Of a stretch of 64,000 nucleotides of DNA, positions 38,501 to 48,319 are shown one piece after another. Every line of letters starts with the position of its first letter. Position 1 is the first letter of the stretch. The notes under the pieces were generated by a model. That model was not told where the DNA came from. It was given only the letters and a program-made list of their open reading frames with translations, and searched no databases. The stretch is from Burkholderia sp. HI2500 (GTDB taxonomy: Bacteria; Pseudomonadota; Gammaproteobacteria; Burkholderiales; Burkholderiaceae), in assembly GCF_002223055.1 (NCBI RefSeq), contig NZ_NKFL01000007.1, positions 806,001 to 870,000 of the forward strand, read 5' to 3'. The position numbers and the translations under genes are program-made.

Positions 38501-41500
38501 CACCGTCGAACCGGCCACGCCCGACAGCCCGGTCGTCGTTTGCGGCGTCGTCGCGCCGCTGACATCGAAGGTTGCGCCCGCACCGGCCAGGTTCAGCGGA
38601 CTGCTGCCGGAGAGGCTGCCGCCCGCACCGATCGCCAGCGTGCCGCTGTTGATCGTCGTCGCGCCGGTGTACGTGTTCGCGCCGGTCAGCGTTTCCGTGC
38701 CCGTGCCCGACAGCGTCAGCCCGCCCGTGCCGCCGACCGTACCGCCGAACGTGCCGCTGCCCGAACCGCCAAGCGTCAGCGTGTTGCCGCCGAGGTTCAC
38801 CGTCGAGCCCGATACGCCGGACAACGAGCCCGTCGACTGCGGCGTCGTGGCCGCGCTGACGTCAAGCGTCGCCCCCGTACCCGACAGGTTGACCGCACTG
38901 CCCGCCGACAGGCTGCCGCCCGCGCCCACCGCGAGCGTGCTGCCGTTGCCGATCGTCGTGTTGCCCGTGTACGTGCCGGTACCGGTGATCGTCGTCGTTG
39001 CAGGGCCGGTCACCGACAGGTTGCCGCTGCCGCCAATCGCGCCGCCGAGGCCCAGATTGTTCGCACCGCCAACCGTCAGCGTCGAACCCGTGCCGAGATT
39101 GATCGCGTTCGTCAGTGTCGTGCCTGCGACGCTCGTGCCGAGCGTGCCGCCTGCGCCGCTCGTGTTCAGTGCCCCCGTACCGAGCGCCGACCCATTGCCC
39201 GCGAGCAGCGTGCCGCCGCCGGTCAGGTTCGTGCCACCCGTGTACGTATTCGCGCCGGTCAGCGTTTCGGTGCCCGTGCCCGACAGCGTCAGGCTGCCGC
39301 CCGTGCCGGCGATCGTGCCGCCATACGTGCCGCTGCCCGAACCGCCGAGCGTCAGTGCATTGCCGCCGAGGTTCACCGTCGAACCCGCTACGCCCGCCAA
39401 CGCGCCCGTCGACTGCGGCGTCGTGGCGGCACTCAGGTCCAGCGTTGCCCCCGACCCCGCCAGATCGACCGCGCTGCCCGACGACAGGCTGCCGCCCGCG
39501 CCGACCGCCAGCGTGCTGCCGTTGCCGATCGTCGTGCCGCCCGTGTACGAGCTCGCGCCGGTGAGCGTCGTCGTCGACGGTCCGGTCACGGCGAGATTGC
39601 CGCTGCCCGAGATCGCACCGCCGAGGCCCAGGTTGTTCGCCCCGCCGACCGTCAGCGTCGACCCCGCACCGAGATTCACCGCATTGCCGAGCGTCGTGCC
39701 GGCCACGCTGGTGCCGAGCGTGCCGCCCGCGCCGCTCGTGTTCAGCGCACCCGTGCCGAGTGCCGATCCGTTACCCGCGATCAGCGTGCCGCCGCCCGTC
39801 AGGCTCGTGCCGCCCGTGTACGTGTTCGTCCCGTTGAGCGTCTCGGTGCCCGTCCCGCCCAGCGTCAGGCTGCCGCCTGCACCGGCGATCGTGCCGTCGT
39901 ACGTGCCGCTGCCCGAACCGCCCAGCGTCAGGTTGTTGCCGCCCAGGTTCACCGTCGAACCGGCGACGCCCGACAACGTGCCCGTCGTCTGAGGCGTGGT
40001 CGCGCCGCTCAGGTCGAAGGTTGCGCCCGCACCCGTCAGGCTCACCGGCGTCGTCGCCGACAGACTGCCGCCCGCGCCGATCGCCAGCGTGCCGCTGTTG
40101 ATCGTGGTGGCGCCCGTATAGGAGTTCGCGCCGGTCAGCGTTTCGGTGCCGGTGCCGTTCATCGTCACGCCGCCCGTGCCGGCGATGTTGCCCGCGTAGG
40201 TGCCGCTGCCCGTGCCGCCGAGCGTCAGGTTGTTGTTCCCGAGGTTCACCGTCGAGCCGGCCACGCCCGAGATCGCGCCCGTCGATTGCGGCGACGATGC
40301 GCCGCTCAGGTCGAGCGTCGCGCCGGACGCCGTCAGGCTGACCGGGCTGCTCGACGACAGGCTGCCGTTGCCGCTGATCGCGAGCGTGCCGCTGTTGATC
40401 GTCGTCGCGCCGGTGTACGTATTGGTGCCCGTCAGCGTTTCGGTGCCGGTGCCCGACAGCGTCAACCCGCCCGTACCGCCGATCACGCCGCCGTACGTGC
40501 CGCTGCCCGATCCGCCCAGCGTGAGCGTATTGCCGCCGAGATTCACGTTCGTGCCGGTTCCGCCGGACAGCGCACCGCTCGTCTGCGGCGACGTGGCCGC
40601 GCTCAGGTCGAGCGTCGCACCGGTACCCGACAGGTCGATCGCGCTGCCCGACGACAGGTTGCCGCCCGCGCCGACCGCCAACGTGCTGCCACCGCCGATC
40701 GTCGTGCTGCCGGTGTAGGTGTTCGCGCCCGACAGCGTCGTCGTCGACGGACCATTCACCGCGAGGTTGCCGCTACCGCTGATCGCGCCGCCGAGGCCCA
40801 GGTTGTTCGCACCGCCGACCGTCAGCGTCGAACCGCTGCCGAGGTCCACCGCGTTGCCCAGTGTCGTGCCGGGCGTGCTCGCGGACAGCGTGCCGCCTGC
40901 GCCGCTCGTGTTCAACGCGCCCGTGCCGAGTGCCGTATTGCTGCCCGCGACCAGCGTGCCGCCGCCGGTCAGGCTCGTGCCGCCCGTGTACGTATTGTTG
41001 CCCGTCAGCGTTTCGGTGCCCGTGCCCGACAACGTGAGGCTACCGCCCGCGCCAGCGATCGTGCCACCGTACGTGCCGTTGCCCGTGCCGCCGAGCGTCA
41101 GGTTGTTGCCGCCGAGATTCACCGTCGAACCCGCCACGCCCGACAGCGTGCCGGTCGTCTGCGGTGTCGTCGCGCCGCTCACGTCGAACGTGGCGCCCGC
41201 ACCGGTCAGGTTGACCGGGCTGCTCGACGACAGGCTGCCGCCCGCGCCGATCGCCAGCGTGCTGCCGCCGCCGATCGTCGTCGCGCCCGTGTACGTGTTG
41301 TTGCCGGTCAGCGTTTCGGTGCCCGTGCCCGACAGCGTCAGCCCGCCCGCGCCGCCCACGGTGCCGCCGAACGTGCCGTTGCCCGAACCCTTCAGCGTCA
41401 GCGTGTTGCCGCCGAGGTTCACCGTCGTGCCCGATACGCCCGACAGCGTGCCCGTCGTCTGCGGCGTCGTGGCCGCGCTCACGTCGAGCGTCGCACCCGT

Positions 41501-44500
41501 GCCCGACAGGTTGACCGCGCTGCCTCCCGACAGGCTGCCGCCCGCGCCCACCGCGAGCGTGCTGCCGCCGCCGATCGTCGTGTTGCCCGTGTACGAGCTC
41601 GCGCCGGTGAGCGTCGTCGTCGACGGGCCGGTCACGGCGAGATTGCCGCTACCCGAGATCGCGCCGCCGAGGCCCAGATTGTTCGCACCGCCAACCGTCA
41701 GCGTCGATCCCGTGCCGAGATTGACCGTGTTGGTGATCGTCGTGCCGGCCACGCTGGTGCCGAGCGTGCCGCCCGCGCCGCTCGTGTTCAATGCGCCCGT
41801 GCCGAGCGCCGCGCTGCTGCCCGCGAGCAGCGTGCCGCCGCCGGTCAGGTTCGTGCCGCCCGAATACGTGTTGTTGCCCGTCAGCGTTTCTGTGCCGCTG
41901 CCCGACAGCGTCAGGCTGCCGCCCGCACCGGCGATCGTGCCGCCATACGTGCCGTTGCCCGTGCCGCCCAGCGTCAGGTTGTTGCCGCCGAGGTTCACCG
42001 TCGAACCGGCCACGCCGGACAGCGTGCCGGTCGTCTGCGGCGTCGTTGCACCGCTCACGTCGAACGTCGCGCCCGCACCGGCCAGGTTGACCGGGCTGCT
42101 CGCCGACAGGCCGCCGCCCGCACCGATCGCCAGCGTGCCGCTGTTGATCGTCGTCGCGCCCGTGTACGTATTGACACCCGTCAGCGTTTCGGTGCCCGAA
42201 CCGGACATCGTCAGCCCGCCGGTACCGCCGATCGTGCCGGCATAGTTGCCATTGCCGGAACCGGCGAGCGTCAACGTATTGCCGCCGAGATTGACGTTCG
42301 TGCCGGCGACGCCCGACAGCATCCCGCTCGTCTGCGGCGAAGTCGCCGCGCTCAGGTCCAGCGTCGCGCCCGAGCCGGAGAGGTTGAGCGCGCTGCCCGC
42401 GGACAGGCCGCCGCCCGCGCCCACTGCCAGCGTGCTGCCACCGCCGATCGTCGTGTTGCCCGTGTACGTGTTCGAACCCGTGAGCGTCGTCGTCGACGGG
42501 CCGCTCACCGTGAGATTGCCGCTGCCCGAGATTGCGCCGCCCAGCCCGAGATCGTTCGCACCGCCAACCGTCAGCGTCGAACCCGCGCCGAGGTTCACCG
42601 TGTTGCCCAGCGTCGTGCCCGCCACGTTCGTGCCGAGCGAGCCGCCCGCACCCGAGACGTTCAGCGCGCCGGCACCCAGTGCGCTGCCGTTGCCGGCAAT
42701 GAGCCCGCCGCCGCTCAGCGTCGTGCCGCCCGTGTACGTGTTCGGGCCCGTCAACGTCGTCGTGCCCGAGCCGGTTTGCGCGAGGCCGCCGTCACCGGCA
42801 ATCGTGCCGCTCAGGCCGAGGTTGTTCGCGCCGTTCAGGCCGAGCGTCGCGCCCGCGCCGAGATTCACCGCGTTGCCGAGCGTCGTGCCGCTCACGCTGG
42901 CGTTCAGCGTGCCGTTGCCGGTCACGTTCAGCGCGCCGGTGCCGAGCGCCGTATTGCTGCCGACGCTGAGCCCGCCGCTGTTCAGCGTCGTGCCGCCGCT
43001 GTAGGTGTTCGAGCCGCCGAGCGTGATCGTGCCCGCGCCCGACTGCACCACGCCGCCCGCGCCGGAAATGATGCCGTTCAGGCCGAAGTCGTTGAGGCCG
43101 CCGAGGTTCAGTGTCGAACCTCCGCCGAGATCGAACCCGTTGGCGAGCAGGATGTTGGCCGTGCTCGCGTTGAGCGCGCCGCCTGTGCCGGTCACGTGGA
43201 CCGCGCCCGTGCCAAGCGCCGTACTGCTGCCAACGGACAACCCGCCACCGCTCAGCGTCGTGCCGCCCGTGTACGTGTTGGCGCCGGAGAGCGTCGTCGT
43301 CCCGCTGCCGGTCTGCGCGAGACTGCCGCCGCCCGAGATGAGCCCGCCGAGGCTCAGGTCGGCCGCACCGTTCAGGCCCAGCGTCGCGCCCGCGCCGAGA
43401 TTCACCGCATTGCCGAGCACGGTACCGGCGACGTTCGCCGCCAGCGAGCCGCCCGCACCGGCGAGGTTCAGCGCACCGGTGCCGAGCGCCGTGTTGCTGC
43501 CCGCGATCAGCGTGCCGCCGCCGGTCAGGTTCGTCCCGCCTGAATAGGTGTTGTTGCCTGTCAGCGTCTCCGTGCCCGTACCACCCAGCGTCAGGCTGCC
43601 GCCTGCGCCGGCGATCGTGCCGCCGAACGTCGCGTTGCCCGAGCCGTCGAGCGTCAGCCCGTTGCCGCCCAGGTTCACCGTCGAACCGGCCACGCCCGAC
43701 AGCGCGCCCGTCACCTGCGGCAACGTCGCGCCGCTGAGGTCGAACGTCGCGCCCGCGCCGGCCAGATTCACCGCGCCACCTGCCGACAGGCCGCCGCCCG
43801 CGCCGATCGCCAGCGTGCCGCTGTTGATCGTCGTCGCGCCCGTGTACGTATTGATACCCGTCAGCGTCTCGGTGCCGGTGCCGGACAGCGCCAGCCCGCC
43901 CGTGCCGCCGATCGTGCCGCCGAAGGTGGTGTTGCCCGCGCCGCCCAGCGTCAACGTGTTGCCGCCGAGGTTCACCGTCGAGCCGGCCACGCCGGCTAGC
44001 CCGGCCGTCGCCTGCGGCGACGTGGCCGCGCTCAGGTCGAGCGTCGCGCCCGCGCCGGCCAGGTCGAACAGACTGCCCGCCGACAGGCCGCCGCCCGCGC
44101 CCACCGCGAGCGTGCTGCCACTGCCGATCGTCGTGCTGCCGGTGTACGAGCCGAGCCCCGTGAGCGTCGTCGTCGCCGGGCCGTTCACCGACAGGTTGCC
44201 GCCACCTGAGATCGCGCCGCCCAGCCCAAGATTGTTCGCACCGCCAACGGTCAGCGTTGCGCCCGTGCCGAGATTCACCGCGTTGCCGAGCACGGTGCCG
44301 CCGACGCTCGTGCCGAGCGTGCCGCCCGCGCCCGCGACGTTCAGCGCCCCCGTGCCCAGCGCCGCGCCGTTGCCGGCGATCAGCCCGCCGCCGCTCAGCG
44401 TCGTGCCGCCCGAGAACGTATTGGCACCGAGCAGCGTCGTCGTGCCGCTACCGGTTTGCGCGATCCCGCCGTTGCCGGCTATCACCCCGCCCAGGCTAAG

Positions 44501-47500
44501 GTCGGCCGAGCCGTTCAGGCCGAGCGTCGCGCCCGCGCCGAGATTTACTGCATTGCCGAGCACCGTGCCGGCGACGTTCGTCGCCAGCGTGCCGCCCGCG
44601 CCCGTCACATTCAGCGCACCCGTACCCAGCGCCGCGCCGTTGCCCGCGATGAGCCCGCCGCCGCTCAGCGTCGTGCCGCCCGAGAACGTGTTCGTGCCGG
44701 TGAGCGTCGTCGTGCCCGTGCCGGTTTGCGCAAGGCTGCCGTTCCCGGCGATCGTGCCGCCCAGGCCCAGGTCGGTCGCGCCGTTCAGCCCCAGCGTGAC
44801 GCCGGTGCCGAGATTCACCGCGTTGCCGAGCGTCACGCCCGGCACGCTCGCGCCGAGCGACGCCGAGCCGTTGACGTCGAGAGCGCCCAGGCCGAGCGCC
44901 GTGGCGCTGCCGACGACCAGGTTGCCGCCGGTCAGCGCCGTGCCGCCCGTGAACGTGTTGTTGCCCGTCAGCGCCTGCGAGCCGGTTCCCGACAGCGTCA
45001 GCCCGCCCGCCCCGCCGATGTTGCCGGCGAAGACGCCGCTGCCGCTGCCGGCCAGCGTCAGGTGGTTCGCCCCGAGATCGATCGCCGAACCCGCGACGCC
45101 CGACAGCGTGCCGATCGACTGCGGCGTGGTCGCACCGGCCACGCTGAAGTGCGCGCCCGCGCCGCTCAGGTTGACCGGGCTCGACGCGGCAAGGCTGCCG
45201 CCCGCGCCGATTGCCAGCGTGCCGCTGCCGATCGTGGTGCCGCCGGTGAACGTCTCGGCCGCGGTCAGCGTCGTCGTGCCCGGGCCGCTGACATTGAGGC
45301 CGCCGGTGCCCGAGATGATCCCGCCCAGCCCGAGGTCGTTCGCGCCGCCCACCGTCAGTGCGGCGCCCGCGCCGAGCTGGATTGCATTGCCCAGCACCGT
45401 GCCGCCGACCGTCGTGCCGAGCGAGCCGCCCGCACCCGTCACGTTCAGCGCGCCCGTCCCCAGCGCGCCGCCATTGCCGGCGAGGAGCCCGCCGCCGCTC
45501 AGCGTCGTGCCGCCCGAAAACGTATTGGCACCGAGCAGCGTCGTCGTGCCGCTGCCGGTTTGCGCGATCCCGCCGTTGCCGGCGATCACGCCGTTCAGGC
45601 CGAGATCGTTCGCACCGGTCAGCGCCAGCGTCGCGCCCGTGCCGAGGTTCACCGCGTTGCCCAATGCCGTGCCGCTCACGCTCGCGCCGAGCGCACCGCC
45701 CGCGCCCGCGACATTCAGCGCACCGGTGCCGAGCGCCGCGTTGTTGCCGGCGAGCAGCGTGCCGGCGCTCAGGGTCGTGCCGCCGCCGAAGGTGTTCGCG
45801 CCGGACAGCGTCGTCGTCCCCGACCCGCTCAGCACGAGCCCGCCGGTGCCGTTGATCGCGCCGTTCAGGCCGAGGTCGTGCGCGCCGTTCAGCGTCAGCG
45901 ACGCGCCGTTCAGGTTGATCGTGTTCGCGAGTGCCGCGCCGGCGGCCAGGTCCGCGCTCAGCGAGCCGCCGAGGCCACTCACGTTCAACGCGCCGCCGAT
46001 GCCGAGCGCCGTGTTGCCTTCGACGATCAGGCTGCCGCCCCCCGTCAAGCTTGCACCGCCGGTGAACGTGTTCGCGCCGGACAGCGTCGTCGCGCCGGTG
46101 CCGCCGAGCGCCAGGCTGCCCGCGCCGGCAATCGTGCCGCCCAGGCCGAGATCGGCCGAGCCGTTCAGCCCGAGCGTCGCGCCCGCGCCGAGATTGATCG
46201 CATTGCCGAGCACCGTGCCGCTCGCGCTCGTCGCGAGCGAGCCGCCCGTGCCGGTCACGTTCAGCGCACCCGTGCCCAATGCCGTGCCGTTGCCGGCGAC
46301 GAGCCCGCCCGCGCCGAGCGTCGTGCCGCCCGCGAACGTGTTCGCGCCGAGCAGCGTCGTCGTGCCCGCGCCGGTTTGCGCGAGACTGCCGCTGCCGCCG
46401 ATCGTGCCGCCGAGGCTCAGGTCGGCCGCACCGTTCAGGCCGAGCGTCGCGCCCGCGCCGAGATTCACCGCATTGCCGAGCAGCGTGCCGCTCGCGTTGG
46501 TCGCGAGCGAACCGCCCGCGCCGGTCACGTTCAGCGCCCCCGTGCCCAATGCCGCGCCGTTGCCGGCGACGAGACCGCCCGCGCCCAGCGTCGTGCCGCC
46601 GGTGAACGTGTTCGCCCCGAGCAGCGTCGTCGTGCCCGACCCGGTTTGCGCGAGGCTGCCGCCGCCACCGATCACGCCGCCGAGGCTCAGGTTGGCCGCG
46701 CCGTTCAGGCCGAGCGCCGCGCCGGCGTCGAGGTTCACCGCGTTGCCCAGCAGCGTGCCGCCGACGCTCGTGCCGAGCGAGCCGCCCGCACCGCTCACAT
46801 GCAGCGCGCCGGTGCCGAGCGCGGCGCCGTTGCCCGCGATCAACCCGCCGCCGCTCAGCGTCGTGCCGCCCGCAAACGTGTTGGGGCCGAACAGCGTCGT
46901 TGTGCCCGTGCCGGTTTGCGCGAGGCTGCCACTGCCGCCGATCGCGCCGCCCAGGCCGAGGTTGGCGGAACCGTTCAGGCCCAGCGTGACGCCGGTATCC
47001 AGATTCACCGCATTGCCGAGCACCGTGCCGCCGACGCTCGTGCCGAGCGTGCCGCCCGCGCCCGTCACGTTCAGCGCGCCGGTGCCGAGCGCCGTCCCGG
47101 TGCCGACGACGATCCCGCCGCCGCCCGTCAGATTCGTTCCGCCGGCGAATGAATTGGCGCCGTTCAGCGTCAGCGTGCCGGCGCCGCTCGCGTTCAGCGC
47201 ACCGCCGCCGGTCAGCGCACCCGACAGCGCGAGGCCCGTCGCGCCGTCGACCGTCAACGCCGTGCCGAGCGTCACGTTGTTGAGCAGGTTCACCCCGGCC
47301 GCGCCGGCCTCGAGGGTGCCGCCGCCGACGACGATCGTTCCCGTCCCTAGCCCGCCGCTGTTGTTGAGGATCGCGGTGCCACCGGTCAGCGACGCGTTCG
47401 ACGCGGTCGATGCGCCGTTGATGTTCCACGTACCGCCCTGGACCGCGAGATGGGTGAAATTGCCGAACGTATCGACCGCGACGGTGCCGTTCGCCGCGCT

Positions 47501-48319
47501 GCCGGCGGCCGTGTTCAACTGCAGGTTGAGCGTGTTGTTGCCGCCGAGGCCCGCATCGACACCGAGGCCGACCGACGATCCGGTCATCGCATTGAACGTA
47601 TTCGACGTCCCGACGGCCGCGCCGAGCGACACGTTCCCCGTGACGGTTCCCGCGTTGGTGAACGTATTGCCAGTGCCGGCCAGTCCGCTCGGGGCCAGCA
47701 CCACGGAGCCGTTGATCGCGCCGCCGCTCGCGTTGGTGAAATTGACCTGCGCGCCCCCCTGCGCGGTGACCACCTGCGCGGTCGGGCCCGCGGTGAAGCC
47801 GAGAATGCCGGTCGTGCCGATCGTGCCGGCATTCGTGATGTTCGTCGTCCCGCCGATGCCGTTGTAGACGGTCAATGCCGGCCCGTTGCCCAGCAACCCG
47901 CTGGTCGAGCCCATCATCACGCCGGTGCTCGCGTTCGTGACGTTGACCGTGCTCGGGGACAGGATATTGCCGACGACCGTGCCGTTCGAAACGACGCTCA
48001 GGCCGGCCAGGGAGGGGTCGATCGTCCCGTTGTTGGTCAGCGTGACGCCGCTGCCCGTCAACGACATCGCGGTCCCGCCGAACAACGGCAGCACGGAAAC
48101 GGTCGCGCCCTGGGCGACCGTGACGTTGAGGCCGTTCGTGCCGTTCGCGTAACTGGAGGTCGCGCCGGTACAGGTGACGGCGGGTGTTCCGGTGCAGGCG
48201 GCCAGTGCTTCTGCGGGAATGACCCCGGCGCCGACCAGCGCGACCAGCATGCCGGTCGGAACGAGGAATTTCGGACGTGCATCCGCGCGCTTTTTATTCG
48301 AGCCCATGCGCATACGCAT
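35597..48319 (-). CDS. Giant autotransporter adhesin with beta-strand repeats (type V secretion)
   Basis: A protein of about 4240 residues. ATG 48319 is chosen because AAGG lies 7 bases upstream; an in-frame GTG 6 bases earlier is possible. A long signal region (KFLVPTGMLVALVGAGVIPA, cleavage after EALAA) precedes a passenger made of hundreds of short beta-strand repeats of the autotransporter-associated type, for example TLTGANTYTGGTTI, SGTLAIGAGG and STVNLGGNTLTLGGSG. The last 300 residues are the barrel: WGRLYGSHSRFDGDGVASVD, VAGGASRTLL-type strands, FVGLAYASLHTGSF and a terminal LLWKF ending in Phe. The passenger probably folds as a very long beta-helix on the cell surface and acts in adhesion or biofilm; no protease triad is seen. 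Very low sequence complexity. Confidence 0.93.
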   Translation of the reverse strand: MRMRMGSNKKRADARPKFLVPTGMLVALVGAGVIPAEALAACTGTPAVTCTGATSSYANGTNGLNVTVAQGATVSVLPLFGGTAMSLTGSGVTLTNNGTIDPSLAGLSVVSNGTVVGNILSPSTVNVTNASTGVMMGSTSGLLGNGPALTVYNGIGGTTNITNAGTIGTTGILGFTAGPTAQVVTAQGGAQVNFTNASGGAINGSVVLAPSGLAGTGNTFTNAGTVTGNVSLGAAVGTSNTFNAMTGSSVGLGVDAGLGGNNTLNLQLNTAAGSAANGTVAVDTFGNFTHLAVQGGTWNINGASTASNASLTGGTAILNNSGGLGTGTIVVGGGTLEAGAAGVNLLNNVTLGTALTVDGATGLALSGALTGGGALNASGAGTLTLNGANSFAGGTNLTGGGGIVVGTGTALGTGALNVTGAGGTLGTSVGGTVLGNAVNLDTGVTLGLNGSANLGLGGAIGGSGSLAQTGTGTTTLFGPNTFAGGTTLSGGGLIAGNGAALGTGALHVSGAGGSLGTSVGGTLLGNAVNLDAGAALGLNGAANLSLGGVIGGGGSLAQTGSGTTTLLGANTFTGGTTLGAGGLVAGNGAALGTGALNVTGAGGSLATNASGTLLGNAVNLGAGATLGLNGAADLSLGGTIGGSGSLAQTGAGTTTLLGANTFAGGTTLGAGGLVAGNGTALGTGALNVTGTGGSLATSASGTVLGNAINLGAGATLGLNGSADLGLGGTIAGAGSLALGGTGATTLSGANTFTGGASLTGGGSLIVEGNTALGIGGALNVSGLGGSLSADLAAGAALANTINLNGASLTLNGAHDLGLNGAINGTGGLVLSGSGTTTLSGANTFGGGTTLSAGTLLAGNNAALGTGALNVAGAGGALGASVSGTALGNAVNLGTGATLALTGANDLGLNGVIAGNGGIAQTGSGTTTLLGANTFSGGTTLSGGGLLAGNGGALGTGALNVTGAGGSLGTTVGGTVLGNAIQLGAGAALTVGGANDLGLGGIISGTGGLNVSGPGTTTLTAAETFTGGTTIGSGTLAIGAGGSLAASSPVNLSGAGAHFSVAGATTPQSIGTLSGVAGSAIDLGANHLTLAGSGSGVFAGNIGGAGGLTLSGTGSQALTGNNTFTGGTALTGGNLVVGSATALGLGALDVNGSASLGASVPGVTLGNAVNLGTGVTLGLNGATDLGLGGTIAGNGSLAQTGTGTTTLTGTNTFSGGTTLSGGGLIAGNGAALGTGALNVTGAGGTLATNVAGTVLGNAVNLGAGATLGLNGSADLSLGGVIAGNGGIAQTGSGTTTLLGANTFSGGTTLSGGGLIAGNGAALGTGALNVAGAGGTLGTSVGGTVLGNAVNLGTGATLTVGGANNLGLGGAISGGGNLSVNGPATTTLTGLGSYTGSTTIGSGSTLAVGAGGGLSAGSLFDLAGAGATLDLSAATSPQATAGLAGVAGSTVNLGGNTLTLGGAGNTTFGGTIGGTGGLALSGTGTETLTGINTYTGATTINSGTLAIGAGGGLSAGGAVNLAGAGATFDLSGATLPQVTGALSGVAGSTVNLGGNGLTLDGSGNATFGGTIAGAGGSLTLGGTGTETLTGNNTYSGGTNLTGGGTLIAGSNTALGTGALNLAGAGGSLAANVAGTVLGNAVNLGAGATLGLNGAADLSLGGLISGGGSLAQTGSGTTTLSGANTYTGGTTLSGGGLSVGSSTALGTGAVHVTGTGGALNASTANILLANGFDLGGGSTLNLGGLNDFGLNGIISGAGGVVQSGAGTITLGGSNTYSGGTTLNSGGLSVGSNTALGTGALNVTGNGTLNASVSGTTLGNAVNLGAGATLGLNGANNLGLSGTIAGDGGLAQTGSGTTTLTGPNTYTGGTTLSGGGLIAGNGSALGAGALNVSGAGGSLGTNVAGTTLGNTVNLGAGSTLTVGGANDLGLGGAISGSGNLTVSGPSTTTLTGSNTYTGNTTIGGGSTLAVGAGGGLSAGSALNLSGSGATLDLSAATSPQTSGMLSGVAGTNVNLGGNTLTLAGSGNGNYAGTIGGTGGLTMSGSGTETLTGVNTYTGATTINSGTLAIGAGGGLSASSPVNLAGAGATFDVSGATTPQTTGTLSGVAGSTVNLGGNNLTLGGTGNGTYGGTIAGAGGSLTLSGSGTETLTGNNTYSGGTNLTGGGTLLAGSSAALGTGALNTSGAGGTLGTSVAGTTITNTVNLGTGSTLTVGGANNLGLGGAISGSGNLAVTGPSTTTLTGASSYTGNTTIGGGSTLAVGAGGSLSGGSAVNLSGTGATLDVSAATTPQTTGTLSGVSGTTVNLGGNTLTLKGSGNGTFGGTVGGAGGLTLSGTGTETLTGNNTYTGATTIGGGSTLAIGAGGSLSSSSPVNLTGAGATFDVSGATTPQTTGTLSGVAGSTVNLGGNNLTLGGTGNGTYGGTIAGAGGSLTLSGTGTETLTGNNTYTGGTSLTGGGTLVAGSNTALGTGALNTSGAGGTLSASTPGTTLGNAVDLGSGSTLTVGGANNLGLGGAISGSGNLAVNGPSTTTLSGANTYTGSTTIGGGSTLAVGAGGNLSSGSAIDLSGTGATLDLSAATSPQTSGALSGGTGTNVNLGGNTLTLGGSGSGTYGGVIGGTGGLTLSGTGTETLTGTNTYTGATTINSGTLAISGNGSLSSSSPVSLTASGATLDLSGASSPQSTGAISGVAGSTVNLGNNNLTLGGTGSGTYAGNIAGTGGVTMNGTGTETLTGANSYTGATTINSGTLAIGAGGSLSATTPVSLTGAGATFDLSGATTPQTTGTLSGVAGSTVNLGGNNLTLGGSGSGTYDGTIAGAGGSLTLGGTGTETLNGTNTYTGGTSLTGGGTLIAGNGSALGTGALNTSGAGGTLGTSVAGTTLGNAVNLGAGSTLTVGGANNLGLGGAISGSGNLAVTGPSTTTLTGASSYTGGTTIGNGSTLAVGAGGSLSSGSAVDLAGSGATLDLSAATTPQSTGALAGVAGSTVNLGGNALTLGGSGSGTYGGTIAGTGGSLTLSGTGTETLTGANTYTGGTNLTGGGTLLAGNGSALGTGALNTSGAGGTLGTSVAGTTLTNAINLGTGSTLTVGGANNLGLGGAIGGSGNLSVTGPATTTITGTGTYTGNTTIGNGSTLAVGAGGSLSAGSAVNLSGTGATLDVSAATTPQSTGSLSGVSGSTVNLGGNTLTLGGSGSGTFGGTVGGTGGLTLSGTGTETLTGANTYTGATTINSGTLAIGAGGSLSGSSPLNLAGAGATFDVSGATTPQTTTGLSGVAGSTVNLGGNNLTLGGSGSGTYGGTIAGTGGSLTLGGTGTETLTGSNTYSGGTNLTGGGTLVAGSNAALGTGALNTGGAGGTLAAGTPGTTLANAVNLGTGSTLTVSGPNSLGLTGAISGTGNLSVTGPATTTLSGANTYTGGTSVTGGGTLVAGTPTALGSGSLNVGGNGGTLGTSVAGTTLGNAVNLGTGSTLTVGGANNLGLSGPISGGGNLAVSGPSTTTLTGANTYTGGTTIGSGSTLAVGGSGGLSSGSAVTLAGTGATLDVARASSPQTTSTLSGTAGSTVNLGGNTLTVAGPAGGAFGGTIAGTGGFAVQGGGTQTLTGANTYTGGTTIGSGSTLALTGAGSLAPTSPMILAGSGATLNLAGSAAPQSIGTLSGATGSSVNLGNTPLTVNTAGTSTFAGTLSGTGPLTLAGTGAQLLSGTNTLSGPTTVAGGTLAVTGSLASSPVTVGNGATVTGTGTIGGLVVSGGGTASVLQLGQPLKVAGNATFQPGSTLQVGATPQQSGGLDVTGSAALNGGTVQVVAATGQYQPGKLYTIVNAGAGVQGQFSAVNSTYAFLTPTLTYNPAQVLMSLAPNGTPFSSVATTPDGQSVAGAIGTLGAGNPLFDTVLTSDAPTANRAFAQLDGDLHPSTRSVLLSDTRYVRDAVLDRARLGSQPGGALCGCEAPVSADDHAASLDRRLASENGCTPAKSFKPAVWGRLYGSHSRFDGDGVASVDRNLYGFVVGTDAEVSSHWRVGIAGGASRTLLNADQNQSAKVNGETIALYASGRYDAWNVRGGLAQSWYRVHSERNPSFGGFSDHDTASYDANATQVFTEIGYSTAIRNIALEPFVGLAYASLHTGSFRENGGAAALQGDSSTTGLGFSTLGVRASTDVAVTTKGKVTAFGTVGWRHAFGNTQPGSTLAFASGGSPFSVVGVPVARDAAVLEVGVDAAVTKNLSLGLSYSGQIGGSFSDHALYGNLLWKF
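36900..47400 (-). repeat. Degenerate repeat region of the autotransporter passenger
   Basis: Repeats of roughly 85-120 codons alternate two module types. One carries GNAVNLGAGATLGLNG and TLSGGGLIAGNGAALGTGAL; the other carries ATLDLSAATSPQ and STVNLGGNTLTL. Neighbouring modules share long identical DNA stretches, so recombination could change the copy number. Confidence 0.8.

Noticed and set aside
35819..47867. Plus-strand frames of 2574 and 1439 codons across the autotransporter gene
   Set aside because: Arg/Ala- and Pro/Val-rich translations are reverse-frame images of the glycine-rich repeats; the minus strand has signal peptide, passenger and barrel.
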